Shown: positions 28,115-37,881, counted from the stretch's first letter. The stretch: DNA of 64,000 nt from Corynebacterium choanae (GCF_003813965.1 NZ_CP033896.1:992001-1056000), one strand, 5' to 3'. The notes: a model not told the origin generated them from the letters alone. Numbers and translations: made by a program.

Positions 28115-29106
28115 TGCGAGACTCACAGATTCGCTCGCCGCGTCTACGCCGTTTCCGTGGCCATATTGAAGGTCAGGAACTTGTACTGATTGGCGTCATC
28201 ATCGTGCTTTGGCTGTTGATGTCAGTGGTAACAGATACGTTTTTCACGACTGGAAGCTTGTTTGCGATCCTGTATGGTGTAGCGCCGATTGCCATCATGG
28301 CAATCGCTATGACTGCGGTAATGGTCACGGGTGGCATTGATGTCAGTGTCGGCTCCACCATGGCAGTGGTGATGGTGGTTGTCGGCAAACTCCTTCGTGA
28401 TTTTGCAGTTCCGGCAGTCGTCGCGGTACTGATAGCTGTTGTTGTGGGTGCGGTGTTGGGGGCGATTAATGGTTTGCTGATCTCGGTGGGCAAGATCCCT
28501 GCAATGGTATGCACCTTCGGCACGTTAAACGTGTTTCGTTACGTTGCACTACAGATATTTGGTGACAATCAGGTTGCTGGTGTCCCCGGCACCCTGTCGG
28601 GGATCGGCGGTGACGTGTCAGCGTCACTCTTCGGAATCCCAAACGCCTTTTGGCTCACCATCGGATTAGGGATCGTTGCTTGGGTGTATATGCGTCACTG
28701 GGCAACTGGACGGCACCTGTATGCGATCGGCAACGATCCGCAGGCCGCCCGATTGGCCGGTGTGCGGGTCAATTGGCGAATATTTCTTGTTTATGTAGCC
28801 TCCGGGATTGCTGTTGGCATCGCTGCCTGTGTGTCAATTGGTGCAGGTGGACTGATCCAGCAAAACGCGGGTTTTGGCGTTGAGATGTCGGTGATTGCCG
28901 CCTGTGTGATCGGCGGAACATCAGTGATGGGTGGCCGTGGCACTGTGCTGGGCAGCATTTTGGGCGCAATGTTGGTCGGCAGTGTGCAAGCCGCCGTCAT
29001 TCACCTCCACCTGCCCAACACGCTCACGTTGCTGTTTGTTGGCGTCATCATCATTATCGCAGTCGGTGTCGATCTATTCCGCCAATCAAGGAGGGAAGTG
29101 CGATGA
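28114..29106 (+). CDS. Sugar ABC transporter permease 1
   Basis: Inner-membrane channel subunit of the RbsC/LsrC family, 330 residues with 8-10 hydrophobic segments. It carries the motif TGGIDVSVGSTMA near the first third and the ATPase-contact region GNDPQAARLAGVRVNW. GGAGG lies 8 nt before ATG 28114; a GTG three bases earlier is equally possible. It overlaps the ATPase stop by 1 nt and the next permease start by 4 nt (ATGA). Two different permeases suggest a heterodimeric channel, as in LsrC-LsrD. Confidence 0.9.
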   Translation: MRDSQIRSPRLRRFRGHIEGQELVLIGVIIVLWLLMSVVTDTFFTTGSLFAILYGVAPIAIMAIAMTAVMVTGGIDVSVGSTMAVVMVVVGKLLRDFAVPAVVAVLIAVVVGAVLGAINGLLISVGKIPAMVCTFGTLNVFRYVALQIFGDNQVAGVPGTLSGIGGDVSASLFGIPNAFWLTIGLGIVAWVYMRHWATGRHLYAIGNDPQAARLAGVRVNWRIFLVYVASGIAVGIAACVSIGAGGLIQQNAGFGVEMSVIAACVIGGTSVMGGRGTVLGSILGAMLVGSVQAAVIHLHLPNTLTLLFVGVIIIIAVGVDLFRQSRREVR

Positions 29107-30224
29107 GGACACGAAACCAATCCCACGCTGCAAACACGGTGTCGTCATCACCTGGGACGATGCAGCAAAATACTAGACCTGGACGTCCGGCGATGCCGGT
29201 ATCGCGCAAGATTCAGCAATTGTTACTTCAGGAACGCGCAGCAAGCTTGAGTGTGCTTACACTGCTTCTGGTCGTCTTGTTTTGGCTCCTTGGTCGTGGT
29301 GGATATCTCTTCGCCCCGTTTGATTTGCCGTACATGGCATCGTCGTTGCAGGCGTTTGTGCCGCTGGTGATTCTGGGGCTCGCGGAAATGTTTGTCATTA
29401 CATCGGGTCGTGGCGGTATTGACTTATCGGTCGGTGCAATGGTTTCCCTGGCAGGTGTGGTCTTTGGTCACTGTGTACAAACCTGGGAATTACCGCTTGC
29501 GCTATCTGCGTTGATTGCGATCATCGCTGGTGCATTGTTCGGCGGATGTAACGGGCTGCTCATTGGGTATTTTCGTTTCCCGGCGCTCATTGCGACACTT
29601 GCTACCTCCTACATTTATGCATCGTTGGCGATGGTGGCTAGCCATCAGGCGCCAATCTCCGGGGCGAAGGTCGCCGCAACGAACGCACTGACTGCAAATA
29701 TCCCACTTGGCGGAGGGATTCTCCTGCCGCTGCAAGCCTTGACCTTCTTCATTCCAACCATGGTGGTTTGCTGGCTTCTGCTGGAAAAAACAAGTTGGGG
29801 ACGATCATTGCTGGCAGTGGGCACCAATGATGTTGCTGCAACTTATGCAGCACACAATGTCAATGGGGTTCGGGCAAGTGCATATCTTCTGTCGGGAACG
29901 TTATGTGGTTTAGCAGCGGTCGTAAACGTTGCCCAATTCGCTAGTGCCCGCCCCGATGCGGGAACTGCCGGAAACGGCATGGTGCTGCCGGCGATCACTA
30001 TCGCGGTGTTAGGTGGAGTGCTAATCCAAGGCGGATTCGGTCGGGTGAGTGGTGTTGTCGTCGGTGCACTACTGATCACATGGTTAAACGCCGGCCTGCT
30101 TATTGGCCTGCAAGGATCTGCTGGACCTCGCACACAACTCCTGGCACTCGGCGCGGTGTTATTGGCTTCGATTATCGTAAACAATATCGCCATTGCAAAA
30201 GCTCGGCGAATACCCGACAAGTAG
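29103..30224 (+). CDS. Sugar ABC transporter permease 2
   Basis: Second membrane subunit (373 residues) of the same importer. It has a hydrophilic N-terminal extension of about 40 residues and the RbsC-family motif TSGRGGIDLSVGAMVSLAG. The cytoplasmic loop GTNDVAATYAAHNVNGVRASAY contacts the ATPase. GGAGGG precedes the ATG. It overlaps permease 1 by 4 nt, and the regulator gene follows 9 nt after its stop, so all five genes to here are likely one transcript. Confidence 0.9.
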   Translation: MRTRNQSHAANTVSSSPGTMQQNTRPGRPAMPVSRKIQQLLLQERAASLSVLTLLLVVLFWLLGRGGYLFAPFDLPYMASSLQAFVPLVILGLAEMFVITSGRGGIDLSVGAMVSLAGVVFGHCVQTWELPLALSALIAIIAGALFGGCNGLLIGYFRFPALIATLATSYIYASLAMVASHQAPISGAKVAATNALTANIPLGGGILLPLQALTFFIPTMVVCWLLLEKTSWGRSLLAVGTNDVAATYAAHNVNGVRASAYLLSGTLCGLAAVVNVAQFASARPDAGTAGNGMVLPAITIAVLGGVLIQGGFGRVSGVVVGALLITWLNAGLLIGLQGSAGPRTQLLALGAVLLASIIVNNIAIAKARRIPDK

Positions 30225-30233
30225 AGGTAAGAC

Positions 30234-31283
30234 GTGACTCCCGCCGCCACTCCATCCAGCAAACGTCCCGGCATCGCGCAAGTAGCAAAACTTGCTGGCG
30301 TGGCGGTAGGAACCGTGTCCAATGTGCTCAATCATCCAGATCGGGTGTCACCCCGTACACGAACAAAAGTAGAACAGATCATCAAAGAGCTTGGCTATGT
30401 GCCCAATGCGAGTGCGCGAGCGTTAAACAAAGGCCGTTCGACCCTCATTGGCGCGATCTTCTTTGACATCTCGAATCCGTTCTTCGCTGATTCTTCGCAC
30501 GCGATCGACCAAGTCGCACGGAGTCGAGGTGCAACGATGATCTACACCGGCACCGAACAACTCCCCGAGGTGGAACGTGCCGCCCTCAAACGTTTCGTTG
30601 ATCTTGGCGTCGACGCCATCGTGGTGTGTTCCACCGGCGGTAATGACGACGCCTTGGAGCAACTCGTTGATCTAGGTATTCCGGTATTGGCTTTTGCGCA
30701 GCGCAGCGAATCGGCGAAAATCCCAGCCGTTTGTATTGACGATCAGCGGGGAATGGAACTTATCGCAGCACATTTGTTGGGGCTGGGACATGAGAGCTTC
30801 TGCTTTATCAGTGAACATCGGCAAGCCATCCAACACCGAGACCGACTTGCTGGTTTTCACCGGGCACTGGCCGCCCAAGGGAGCGCGGACGGTTGCCTTC
30901 AACTGAATATCGCATCAGGGCCGACCTGGATGGAAGGCTACCGCGAGGTGCAGCAGTTCATCGCCACCAATCAACAGTTACCGGATTGTTTTGTGTGTTT
31001 GAACGATTACACCGCCTTCGGTGCAAGTAAAGCGCTGACTGAAGCAGGGTTAGTTCCCGGGATCGATGTTGCCGTCACTGGATATGACGATCTTACTTTC
31101 ACCGAACTGCTTGCCACCCCGCTGACCACTATCCATCAGCCGATCACGGCTATGGCCGACTATGCCGCAAACGCCTTACTCGACGTTGTCGAGGGGCGGG
31201 CAACCGATCTGGTCGGCAAGGTTTTCGCTCCTGAACTCATCGTGCGGCAATCGACCGTACCGATATTGCACGACAACGAATAG
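30234..31283 (+). CDS. LacI-family transcriptional regulator
   Basis: Sugar-responsive repressor of 349 residues. The N-terminal helix-turn-helix reads IAQVAKLAGVAVGTVSNVLNHP, followed by the hinge helix NASARALNKGRSTLIG, then a periplasmic-binding-like effector domain (FFDISNPFFADSSHAID and CFVCLNDYTAFGASKAL). The GTG start has AGAGGTAAG just upstream. Placed between the permeases and the epimerase gene, it likely represses its own operon through the palindrome at 25285-25298 and is released by the imported sugar or its phosphate. Confidence 0.93.
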   Translation: MTPAATPSSKRPGIAQVAKLAGVAVGTVSNVLNHPDRVSPRTRTKVEQIIKELGYVPNASARALNKGRSTLIGAIFFDISNPFFADSSHAIDQVARSRGATMIYTGTEQLPEVERAALKRFVDLGVDAIVVCSTGGNDDALEQLVDLGIPVLAFAQRSESAKIPAVCIDDQRGMELIAAHLLGLGHESFCFISEHRQAIQHRDRLAGFHRALAAQGSADGCLQLNIASGPTWMEGYREVQQFIATNQQLPDCFVCLNDYTAFGASKALTEAGLVPGIDVAVTGYDDLTFTELLATPLTTIHQPITAMADYAANALLDVVEGRATDLVGKVFAPELIVRQSTVPILHDNE

Positions 31284-31291
31284 GAACTGTC

Positions 31292-32254
31292 ATGACCAGG
31301 GAACATCATCAACTGCAACCATTTGAACAACAGCGTGTAACGATTCGTGAAAACTTTCAGCGGTTTAAAGAGCAACATCCTGAAGCGCTTTGTGCTCCGT
31401 TAAATCTTTCCTGGTCGAATTGGGGATTTGGGTTGGAATCCCTGGCACAATCCGCCAAGCGCTTGGCCGACGCTGGATTGCAGTTCATTGAGCTGCACGG
31501 AAACCATTACGGCGATCGTATCGGCTACCAGCCACAGGAAACCCTAAGGATTCTTGCTGATCATGGGCTTACAGTGTCGGGTGTGTGCGGCATGTTCTCC
31601 GCCGATAATGATTTGTCCTCGAACAATCCTTTCGCCCGGCAGCAGGCTCTCGACTATATAGCGCGTGAATTAGATTTCCTTGGTGAAGTCGGCGGCGACT
31701 ATCTTCTTGTCGTGCCGGCTGCAGTTGGTCGCCCGCAACCATACGATCAATATGAACAACAGCGAAGCACACAAACTTTGGCGCTGGCGCTTGAGTGGTT
31801 TGACCGTCAACACGTTGTTGCTGCGATCGAACCGATTCGCTCCGCCGAAGTGTCCATCGTGCACACCGTCGATGAGGCACTTGCCTATATCGGGGAGTTA
31901 GGCAACCATGAGATGCTTGGGATTAACGGCGACCTCTACCATATGCTCACCGAGGAAGATTCCATCCCGGATGCACTGTTGCGGGCCGGTGATCGGCTTA
32001 CAAATCTCCATTTAGCCGACACTAATAGGCGGGCGCTTGGCACTGGATTCCTCGACATCGACAGCATCATTATGACGCTGTACATGATGGGATATAACCG
32101 GCCAGGTAAATATGTCACACCGGAACCGCTAGGCCCCGCAGCTGATCCTTATGTCGCCCGCAATGGAGTGACTGATTGCAAACAGCTCGATGAGCTGGTG
32201 CAGCAAACTGTGAGCTACTTCCGACAGCGGGAAGCGATTGTGCGGGAAGGCTAG
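31292..32254 (+). CDS. Sugar (phosphate) isomerase/epimerase, TIM barrel (AP endonuclease 2 family)
   Basis: A 320-residue TIM-barrel protein of the xylose-isomerase-like superfamily, which includes D-tagatose/D-psicose 3-epimerases and L-ribulose-5-phosphate 3-epimerase UlaE. Acidic and His residues placed for metal binding are seen in FIELHGNHYG, AAIEPIRSAEVSIVHT (the glutamate of the metal site), GINGDLYHML and NLHLADTNRRALG. AGGAA precedes ATG 31292 by 6 nt, and it follows lacI after 8 bp. Likely role: epimerise the imported ketose (or its phosphate) at C3 before the kinase and aldolase act. The exact substrate cannot be read from sequence. Confidence 0.82.
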   Translation: MTREHHQLQPFEQQRVTIRENFQRFKEQHPEALCAPLNLSWSNWGFGLESLAQSAKRLADAGLQFIELHGNHYGDRIGYQPQETLRILADHGLTVSGVCGMFSADNDLSSNNPFARQQALDYIARELDFLGEVGGDYLLVVPAAVGRPQPYDQYEQQRSTQTLALALEWFDRQHVVAAIEPIRSAEVSIVHTVDEALAYIGELGNHEMLGINGDLYHMLTEEDSIPDALLRAGDRLTNLHLADTNRRALGTGFLDIDSIIMTLYMMGYNRPGKYVTPEPLGPAADPYVARNGVTDCKQLDELVQQTVSYFRQREAIVREG

Positions 32255-32972
32255 ATCGACAGCAGGGCACTTGTGAATAGCTGTGCAGCAACGCTAGCGC
32301 AAAGGGGAGTCAGTGGACACGAAGGCAACGACATTGTTTCCACCCTTTTCATGCGGTACGGCTCGTAGGGCATATTGTCGCGGGAACCAGTGCATGTGTC
32401 AGGGATAGGTAGGTCGTTCGAAACCGTGAACTAGCTCACAATGTTTCAACCGCTAGGACGCTCGATCAGTGAAAAAATACCGCGGAACTTCCGGGGTATG
32501 GCTCGATTGGCGTTCGGCCACAGCCGAGCCTGTGAAGATCGTTGTCGCTGGTAGTACTTGAAAACCGCTCTTGTTGTCCTGTGGTTCACAGTTTTCTATC
32601 TGTACTGCATTAAATATAACTATTCAGTTGTTGGCACCTCATAGAGGTGTCCCCGGCTGGTGCAAATCGGCCGAGCCGAGTAGCTGGAGTTGTTCGATGA
32701 CCATCGGCAGTCCGCCTGCTTCTTTGTGGCAGCCAGCCAACCCTGTTCACGAAATCATGACAGGGAAATTTGCGGGTGAGGCGAGCTTACGCTGGTCACA
32801 TTGCGCGACTTGCTTACTGGTGACAAGCGCCACTGCCGAAGTATTCCGCTACACGATCCAGTACTAACCGACACAGAAAAAACGCTGTGCGCTCACAATG
32901 CGCAGTAGACCCCGGCTGTGCACTACCAGTGAGTGCAGCGCAACAGAACTCAACCCAACAAAAGGAAAGATC
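32255..32972. other. Intergenic region splitting the sugar locus in two
   Basis: About 720 bp with no convincing gene (a 98-codon frame at 32571 has no family match). Operator-like half sites occur: TTCGAAACC near 32415, TGTTTCAACC near 32440 and CTTGAAAACCG near 32558. The aldolase-kinase pair may therefore have its own promoter under the same LacI-type repressor. Confidence 0.45.
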
Positions 32973-33662
32973 ATGACCTCGACACCGAAGGATCTACTCG
33001 AAGCGATCGTTGAGATCCGGAAACAGCTTTGTGTGCTTCATCAACAGCTTGTAACCAATTCGCTGGTGGTGTGGACAGCTGGAAATGTTTCACAGCGCGT
33101 CCCCGATGCCGAATTGTTTGTCATCAAAGCCTCAGGCGTGCGCTACGAAACGATGACCGATGATGACATGGTTGTCTGTGATTTAGACGGCAACCCTGTT
33201 GACCAATTCAATACGGTAGATCGAAAGCCATCGTCTGACACTGCAGCACATGCTTATGTGTATCGACACATGGCTGATGTTGGCGGAGTAGTGCACACGC
33301 ATTCGCCTTATGCCACCGCGTTTGCGGCCGCCCGCAAACCTATTCCTTGCGTCTTAACGATGACCGGCGACGAATTTGGCGGGGAAATCCCTATCGGCCC
33401 CTTGGCGCTAATCGGTGATGATGCAATCGGTCGCGGCATCGTGGACACGTTGAGCAACAGCAAATCTCCTGCAGTGCTGATGGCTAATCACGGCCCGTTT
33501 ACCATCGGTGAAGACGCGACTGCTGCTGTCAAAGCTGCAGTGATGGTAGAAGAAGTTGCCAAAACTACGTTGTTTGCGGATGTTTTAGGGCCGCTGCAGC
33601 CGTTGGAACCTGCTGTTATCGATCGCCTCCACGACCGCTATCAGCACGTATATGGACAGTAG
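32973..33662 (+). CDS. Class II aldolase / L-ribulose-5-phosphate 4-epimerase family (AraD-like)
   Basis: Zinc enzyme of 229 residues that acts on phosphorylated pentuloses or related sugars, either as 4-epimerase or aldolase. Zinc ligands are visible as His108 and His110 in VVHTHSPYA and His173 in MANHGPF. The substrate loop KPSSDTAAH has Asp89 where many AraD proteins have Glu. WTAGNVSQRV and IKASGVRYETM form the phosphate-binding N-terminal part. AAAGGAAAG stands just before the ATG 32973. The kinase gene follows after 37 bp, suggesting that this enzyme takes the kinase product toward xylulose 5-phosphate or splits it. Confidence 0.87.
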   Translation: MTSTPKDLLEAIVEIRKQLCVLHQQLVTNSLVVWTAGNVSQRVPDAELFVIKASGVRYETMTDDDMVVCDLDGNPVDQFNTVDRKPSSDTAAHAYVYRHMADVGGVVHTHSPYATAFAAARKPIPCVLTMTGDEFGGEIPIGPLALIGDDAIGRGIVDTLSNSKSPAVLMANHGPFTIGEDATAAVKAAVMVEEVAKTTLFADVLGPLQPLEPAVIDRLHDRYQHVYGQ

Positions 33663-33699
33663 TGAATTCATATCTTCACACAGTTAGGAGTGACTGATC

Positions 33700-35430
33700 A
33701 TGGTTTCCTCAACAGCAGTTACCGCGCAAAGCCCCGATTTGCAACGATGCCATCTGGGTGTGGAATTTGGCTCCACCCGCATCAAAGCGATACTGATTGA
33801 CGAGCGCGGCGGCGTATTGGCACACGGATCCTACCGGTGGCAACCGCACCAAGAGCAAGGCTTATTCAGCTATCACTATGATGAGGCTTTTACCGGCCTT
33901 CGCCAGGCATATAGTGCAGTCAAGCAGCACATCGTTGCCGAATATGGGGTGACGATTCGCACCTTGGGCAGTATCACTATTTCCGGGATGATGCACGGCT
34001 ACATCCCACTTGGCGAGGATTTCACTCCAGTAGCAGCATTTCGCACGTGGCAAAATACCAATACTGGGGACGCAGCGGCACAGCTTTCAGCCGCACTGGA
34101 AAAACACATTCCACTGCGGTGGAGCTGTGCCCACTATTTTCAAGCGCTGCTCGACAGTGAACCGCACATATCTCAAACTCGCTATCTTACGACGCTTGCC
34201 GGGTATATCCATGTTCACCTTTGCGGGGAATTTGTTCTTGGACTTGGCGATGCGGCAGGAATGTTTCCTTTGGCAGCAGACGGCCACCGGTATGATCCGG
34301 CAGCAATCAAACGTTTTGATGATTTGACTGAGCCGCTCGGAGCTACTGGGAGTATGAGCGACCTATTGCCCCGACCACTTCCGGCAGGAGCTTTTGCTGG
34401 ACGGTTGACGGAAAAGGGTGCACAGCTGCTTGACCCCGCAGGGGATCTCCAGGCGGGCATTGTTCTTGCCCCACCAGAAGCCGATGCCGCTACAAGCCTG
34501 GTTACTACGAATGTCGTCACGCCTGGATTGGGCGGAATATCCGCGGGAACCAGCATTTTCGCCATGGTGGTATTGGACAAGCCGCTTGCAGCACCGCTTG
34601 AGGAAGTTGATATTGTTGCTACCCCGGATGGACATCACGTTGCGATGGTCCACTGTAATAACTGTGCGCAAGAAATTGATGCGTGGGCAGATTTTGTTCG
34701 CTCAGTAATAACCTTAACTGGGCAAAAATGCGACGATGCGACGCTCTACCGCCTGCTTTTTACCGCTGCTGGACTTTCGGTCGGTGACAGTAATAGCTAT
34801 GCAGCGATCAATTATCACGTGGGTGAACATTCCACCCAAGTGACGCACGGGATTCCCATTATGGCGCGGCACCCAGATGCGGTCTTTGCGTTGGGGCCGG
34901 TGATGCGCAGCGTTATCATGTCGTCTTTTGTTACCCTCCGATTCGGTTTGGAGCGGCTGAGCAATAAGGCATCAATGACGATCTCTCACCTTGTTGCACA
35001 GGGCGGAGTATTTACAGTCCCTGAAGTTGCACAGCGAATTCTTTCGGGAATGCTCGGGGTGCCCATCGGGGTTCCTAACGAGTCCGCACAAGGAGGTGCG
35101 TATGGTGCAGCGCTGCTTGGTTTATATCTAGCAACCATCACCGAGCGCCATGAACAAGCGGGCACTCCAGGAGATTCCTTGGACTCGGTTGCGTCAGATA
35201 CTGCAGGCGGTGAAATCGCGTCATCTGTTCAAGCTGCTGCACCTGCAGCACAGCAATATTCCACGGCATCACCGCAGTCTTTGAGTAGTTTTCTGCAGCA
35301 AATTCTGGAGAACTCGCTGACTGTATCGACTGTGGAGCCAGACCCGGCCACGCAGGAAGAATGCGATCGTTTCGCTGCACGATATGAGCTGTTGCTTCCG
35401 ATCGAACGCAAACTCGGGGAGATCTTCTGA
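33700..35430 (+). CDS. FGGY-family carbohydrate kinase
   Basis: Cytosolic sugar kinase of 576 residues of the ribulokinase/xylulokinase superfamily. The N-terminal phosphate loop reads GVEFGSTRIKAILID (residues 20-34), and the hinge SITISGMMHGYIPLG and the glycine-rich second-domain motifs (GLGGISAGTS and SAQGGAYGAALLG) are intact. The C-terminus between about 490 and 545 is a low-complexity Ala/Ser/Gln stretch. AGGAG lies 10 nt before ATG 33700. Paired with the AraD-like gene, it probably phosphorylates the imported ketopentose or its epimer. Confidence 0.88.
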   Translation: MVSSTAVTAQSPDLQRCHLGVEFGSTRIKAILIDERGGVLAHGSYRWQPHQEQGLFSYHYDEAFTGLRQAYSAVKQHIVAEYGVTIRTLGSITISGMMHGYIPLGEDFTPVAAFRTWQNTNTGDAAAQLSAALEKHIPLRWSCAHYFQALLDSEPHISQTRYLTTLAGYIHVHLCGEFVLGLGDAAGMFPLAADGHRYDPAAIKRFDDLTEPLGATGSMSDLLPRPLPAGAFAGRLTEKGAQLLDPAGDLQAGIVLAPPEADAATSLVTTNVVTPGLGGISAGTSIFAMVVLDKPLAAPLEEVDIVATPDGHHVAMVHCNNCAQEIDAWADFVRSVITLTGQKCDDATLYRLLFTAAGLSVGDSNSYAAINYHVGEHSTQVTHGIPIMARHPDAVFALGPVMRSVIMSSFVTLRFGLERLSNKASMTISHLVAQGGVFTVPEVAQRILSGMLGVPIGVPNESAQGGAYGAALLGLYLATITERHEQAGTPGDSLDSVASDTAGGEIASSVQAAAPAAQQYSTASPQSLSSFLQQILENSLTVSTVEPDPATQEECDRFAARYELLLPIERKLGEIF

Positions 35431-35444
35431 GCAGGACTCGCACA

Positions 35445-35466
35445 GCAAGTGAGAGCTTGCACTTGC
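35445..35466 (+). terminator. Possible terminator after the kinase gene
   Basis: GCAAGTG (35445-35451) pairs with CACTTGC (35460-35466) around an 8-nt loop, 15 nt after the kinase stop. A T-rich stretch (GTTTTCC) appears only 13 nt later, and an alternative pairing with the downstream AGCTTGCT exists, so the call is weak. Confidence 0.35.
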
Positions 35467-35547
35467 GTTAAGCTTGCTAGTTTTCCTAGTATTTGCAGAA
35501 CCGGCTGCTGCCGCAGGGCATTGTGAGCATCGCAACAGGTGAGAGTT

Positions 35548-35556
35548 TGGTACTCT
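35548..35556 (+). promoter_or_regulatory. Extended -10 element for dapD
   Basis: TGGTACTCT matches TGnTAnnnT and ends 10 bp before the dapD ATG. Transcription would then start within a few bases of the ATG, which fits the lack of a ribosome site there and suggests a nearly leaderless mRNA, as for dapC. Confidence 0.38.
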
Positions 35557-35565
35557 TTTACAACT

Positions 35566-36546
35566 ATGACTGCTGCACACGCTTTAGGCCTGGCCACTAT
35601 CCACAACGACGGCACTTTGCTTGATTGCTGGTTCCCGGAACCGATGTTGAGTGATTCCGGCGTAGAAGAAAATCAAGCTGATTACCGGATTGATACCGCT
35701 GAGCTTCCAGAATATTTGCAAGCACTGGCTATCGCTGACGATGCACGCGACGTCAATCGGGTTGCCGTGTCGGTGAGTATCGCTGATCTCAGTGCTGCTC
35801 CTGCTGATGCCTACGATGCGTGGCTTCGTCTTCACCTGTTATCCCATCGTCTCGTGAAGCCTCATAGTGTGAATTTGGATGGCGTGTTTGGTCTGCTCAC
35901 CAATGTGGTGTGGACAAATTTTGGGCCGTGTGCCGTAAAAGACTTCGCGATCACGAAGGCGAAGCTTTCCCAGCGTGGTCCGGTGACCGTACATTTGATT
36001 GATAAATTCCCGCGCATGGTCGACTATGTCGTGCCGACCGGGGTGCGCATTGGTGACGCGGATCGGGTGCGGCTTGGTGCTCACCTGGCTGAGGGCACCA
36101 CTGTGATGCATGAAGGGTTCGTCAATTTCAACGCCGGCACCTTAGGCAACTCCATGGTGGAAGGTCGAATCAGTGCTGGTGTTGTTGTCGATGATGGCAC
36201 CGATATTGGTGGTGGCGCCTCGATTATGGGAACGCTTTCCGGCGGCGGCAAGCAAGTCATCTCCTTAGGCAAGCGGTGCCTGCTCGGGGCGAATGCCGGC
36301 TGCGGTATCTCCCTGGGTGATGACTGTGTTATTGAAGCCGGCCTCTATGTGACTGCTGGTTCAAAGGTGAAGGTTTTCGGTACTGTTGCAGAGCAGCTCA
36401 GCAAACAAGACGGCGCCGAGGCTAAGGCCTTGGAACTGTCGGGGAAGAACAACATTTTGTTCCGCCGCAATTCTCTTACCGGTGCGATCGAAGCCGTGCC
36501 GTGGAAGAGCGCTGTCGAGCTCAACGAGGCACTGCACAGCAACTAG
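35566..36546 (+). CDS. dapD: Tetrahydrodipicolinate N-succinyltransferase DapD
   Basis: Trimeric left-handed beta-helix enzyme that succinylates tetrahydrodipicolinate, the committing step of the succinylase route to meso-DAP and lysine. The 326-residue actinobacterial form is clear. It has [52 protein letters not shown] and the hexapeptide-repeat core ([46 protein letters not shown]), ending in ALHSN as in C. glutamicum. ATG 35566 matches the family start; the upstream extension to 35539 is not conserved in type. It lies about 14 kb from dapC because the sugar locus and other genes lie in between. Confidence 0.95.
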   Translation: MTAAHALGLATIHNDGTLLDCWFPEPMLSDSGVEENQADYRIDTAELPEYLQALAIADDARDVNRVAVSVSIADLSAAPADAYDAWLRLHLLSHRLVKPHSVNLDGVFGLLTNVVWTNFGPCAVKDFAITKAKLSQRGPVTVHLIDKFPRMVDYVVPTGVRIGDADRVRLGAHLAEGTTVMHEGFVNFNAGTLGNSMVEGRISAGVVVDDGTDIGGGASIMGTLSGGGKQVISLGKRCLLGANAGCGISLGDDCVIEAGLYVTAGSKVKVFGTVAEQLSKQDGAEAKALELSGKNNILFRRNSLTGAIEAVPWKSAVELNEALHSN

Positions 36547-36573
36547 CTCACGGTACGGGTTGGTGCTTTGCTA

Positions 36574-36600
36574 CCCGAGATGACAAATGAATCTCTCGGG
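36574..36600. other. Hairpin 1 downstream of dapD
   Basis: CCCGAGA (36574-36580) pairs with TCTCGGG (36594-36600) around a 13-nt loop, 27 nt past the dapD stop. No T tract follows; it is directly next to a longer hairpin. Confidence 0.5.
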
Positions 36601-36607
36601 AAACGAG

Positions 36608-36652
36608 GACAGTACACCGCTCCAATTCGATGAGAACTGGAGCGGTGTTGTC
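36608..36652. terminator. Hairpin 2 downstream of dapD, likely end of transcript
   Basis: An 11-bp perfect stem, ACACCGCTCCA (36614-36624) with TGGAGCGGTGT (36638-36648), is extended by GACA (36608-36611) and TGTC (36649-36652). The T tail is poor, but the position between convergent dapD and the minus-strand remnant suggests termination or mRNA 3' protection. Confidence 0.5.
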
Positions 36653-36793
36653 AATCTCAAGCTTCCGATTGTGCAACTGCCTTGGTCACTTCGTGTTGAA
36701 ACGGAGCATGCTTCTCACCGGTGTTCTCTACAGACCTGGGAAGTTGAGATAGCACGTCCTAGGAAAACGCACGAAGAACGATAAATGATTGAG

Positions 36794-37379
36794 CTACCAG
36801 GTTAACTCCCCGTCGTCGTTTTCTGCGAAATGTGCCAGGTCTGATTGAGTATATCCCTGGAGGAGGGTATCCGACATTGTGGTATCTTGGTTGCCGAGCA
36901 TGCACGGATTCGCATGAATTTGCCACGTGAGTTCCAAATTGTCTTCTGGCGCAAAGCGATACCATCCGGGTATCTGATAAGTGGATGTAAATTCAACTGT
37001 GATACTGGAAGGTTCAAACCGCAGTTTTTCGAGTTTCGGCAAACACAAATCGATTTGCAGTTCTGTTTCTTCCCACCGTAGATAGCATCACTTTTTCACG
37101 AACTTTTCCGATCACTTGCTGACGAGGCTTTCCAATGAGATTGGACTGTTCTTGGGGGAAGTGCTGAGCCGCGGAAAGTCCGGTAGTCGAGAAAATCAAC
37201 GGCATCACCGATGACAATCCTCCGTAACCGGCGAGTCGAAGATGCCGACCCCCGCCTGTGGGCGCCGGTTTGCGGGTGAAATGCCACACACTGATACCGG
37301 CAATCGTTGCCGAATGCTAACCAGCGGCAGTTGAATGTTCGGCGCAACAGGATTGCACCGTAACCAATATGTCTTCATG
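36794..37379 (-). pseudogene. Decayed protein-coding gene of unknown family
   Basis: Three overlapping minus-strand frames carry protein-like sequence in series. The first opens with ATG at 37379 (MKTYWLRCNPVAPNIQ...) and stops near 37206. A second frame then reads GDAVDFLDYRTFRG or, in the alternative frame, PLIFSTTGLSAAQHF. The last, with a stop just upstream, reads YLRWEETELQIDLCLPKLEK and continues through VEFTSTYQIPGWYRFAPEDN to the end ELTW at 36794. This pattern suggests one gene of about 190 codons broken by two or more frameshifts. No family was recognised. The final 84-codon piece could alternatively be a small intact gene. Confidence 0.4.
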
Positions 37380-37881
37380 GGGACACCAGCCGCCGATTGT
37401 CGATCGCAACTTCAAGCGTCAGGAATCGGTTATAAGACATTCGCTCCCGAGAGAAAAATCCCACCAAATTCAGTGGATATGAGTTTTGTGTGATCGCCTC
37501 GCCGCACCCAAGTAGGCGAGTGAATCGATGCCACCGGAAAAGGATAACGCTACCGGTGAGGAATCTTCGGCAACGAAATCCTCATCCTGTTCATACCAGA
37601 GGGGTATGCCTGGTTATGTTGGTGTCCTGTACAATTGCGGATCGTGTCGCGTTATGTAGTGGTCCATGCCAAAAGTTTTTCTCATAGGCCGAAACAGTGA
37701 GTGTTACGGCCACTAATGCCAGTTCGGTAAATGTAACAGGTTATGCAGTTTCCAGGAACTGGATGTGTACCGGTGTTGCTGGTTCAGTGTTTTTCTGCAA
37801 AACGGAATGAGATCACCCAGGATCGATCGTGGTATCACTGAACTGGACGACGTTTGGCACAGACTATCCTTCCAAATACGG
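37380..37881. other. Intergenic stretch before the glycan locus
   Basis: About 500 bp with no supported gene. It lies downstream of the minus-strand glycosyltransferase run. AT-rich and low in coding character; no clear T-tailed hairpin was found. Confidence 0.45.

Noticed and set aside
32398..32450. tRNA-like TTCGAAA T-loop sequence
   Set aside because: No acceptor, D or anticodon stems could be formed around it; it fits an operator half site better.
32571..32867. 98-codon plus-strand frame before the aldolase gene
   Set aside because: No ribosome site and no protein-like pattern.
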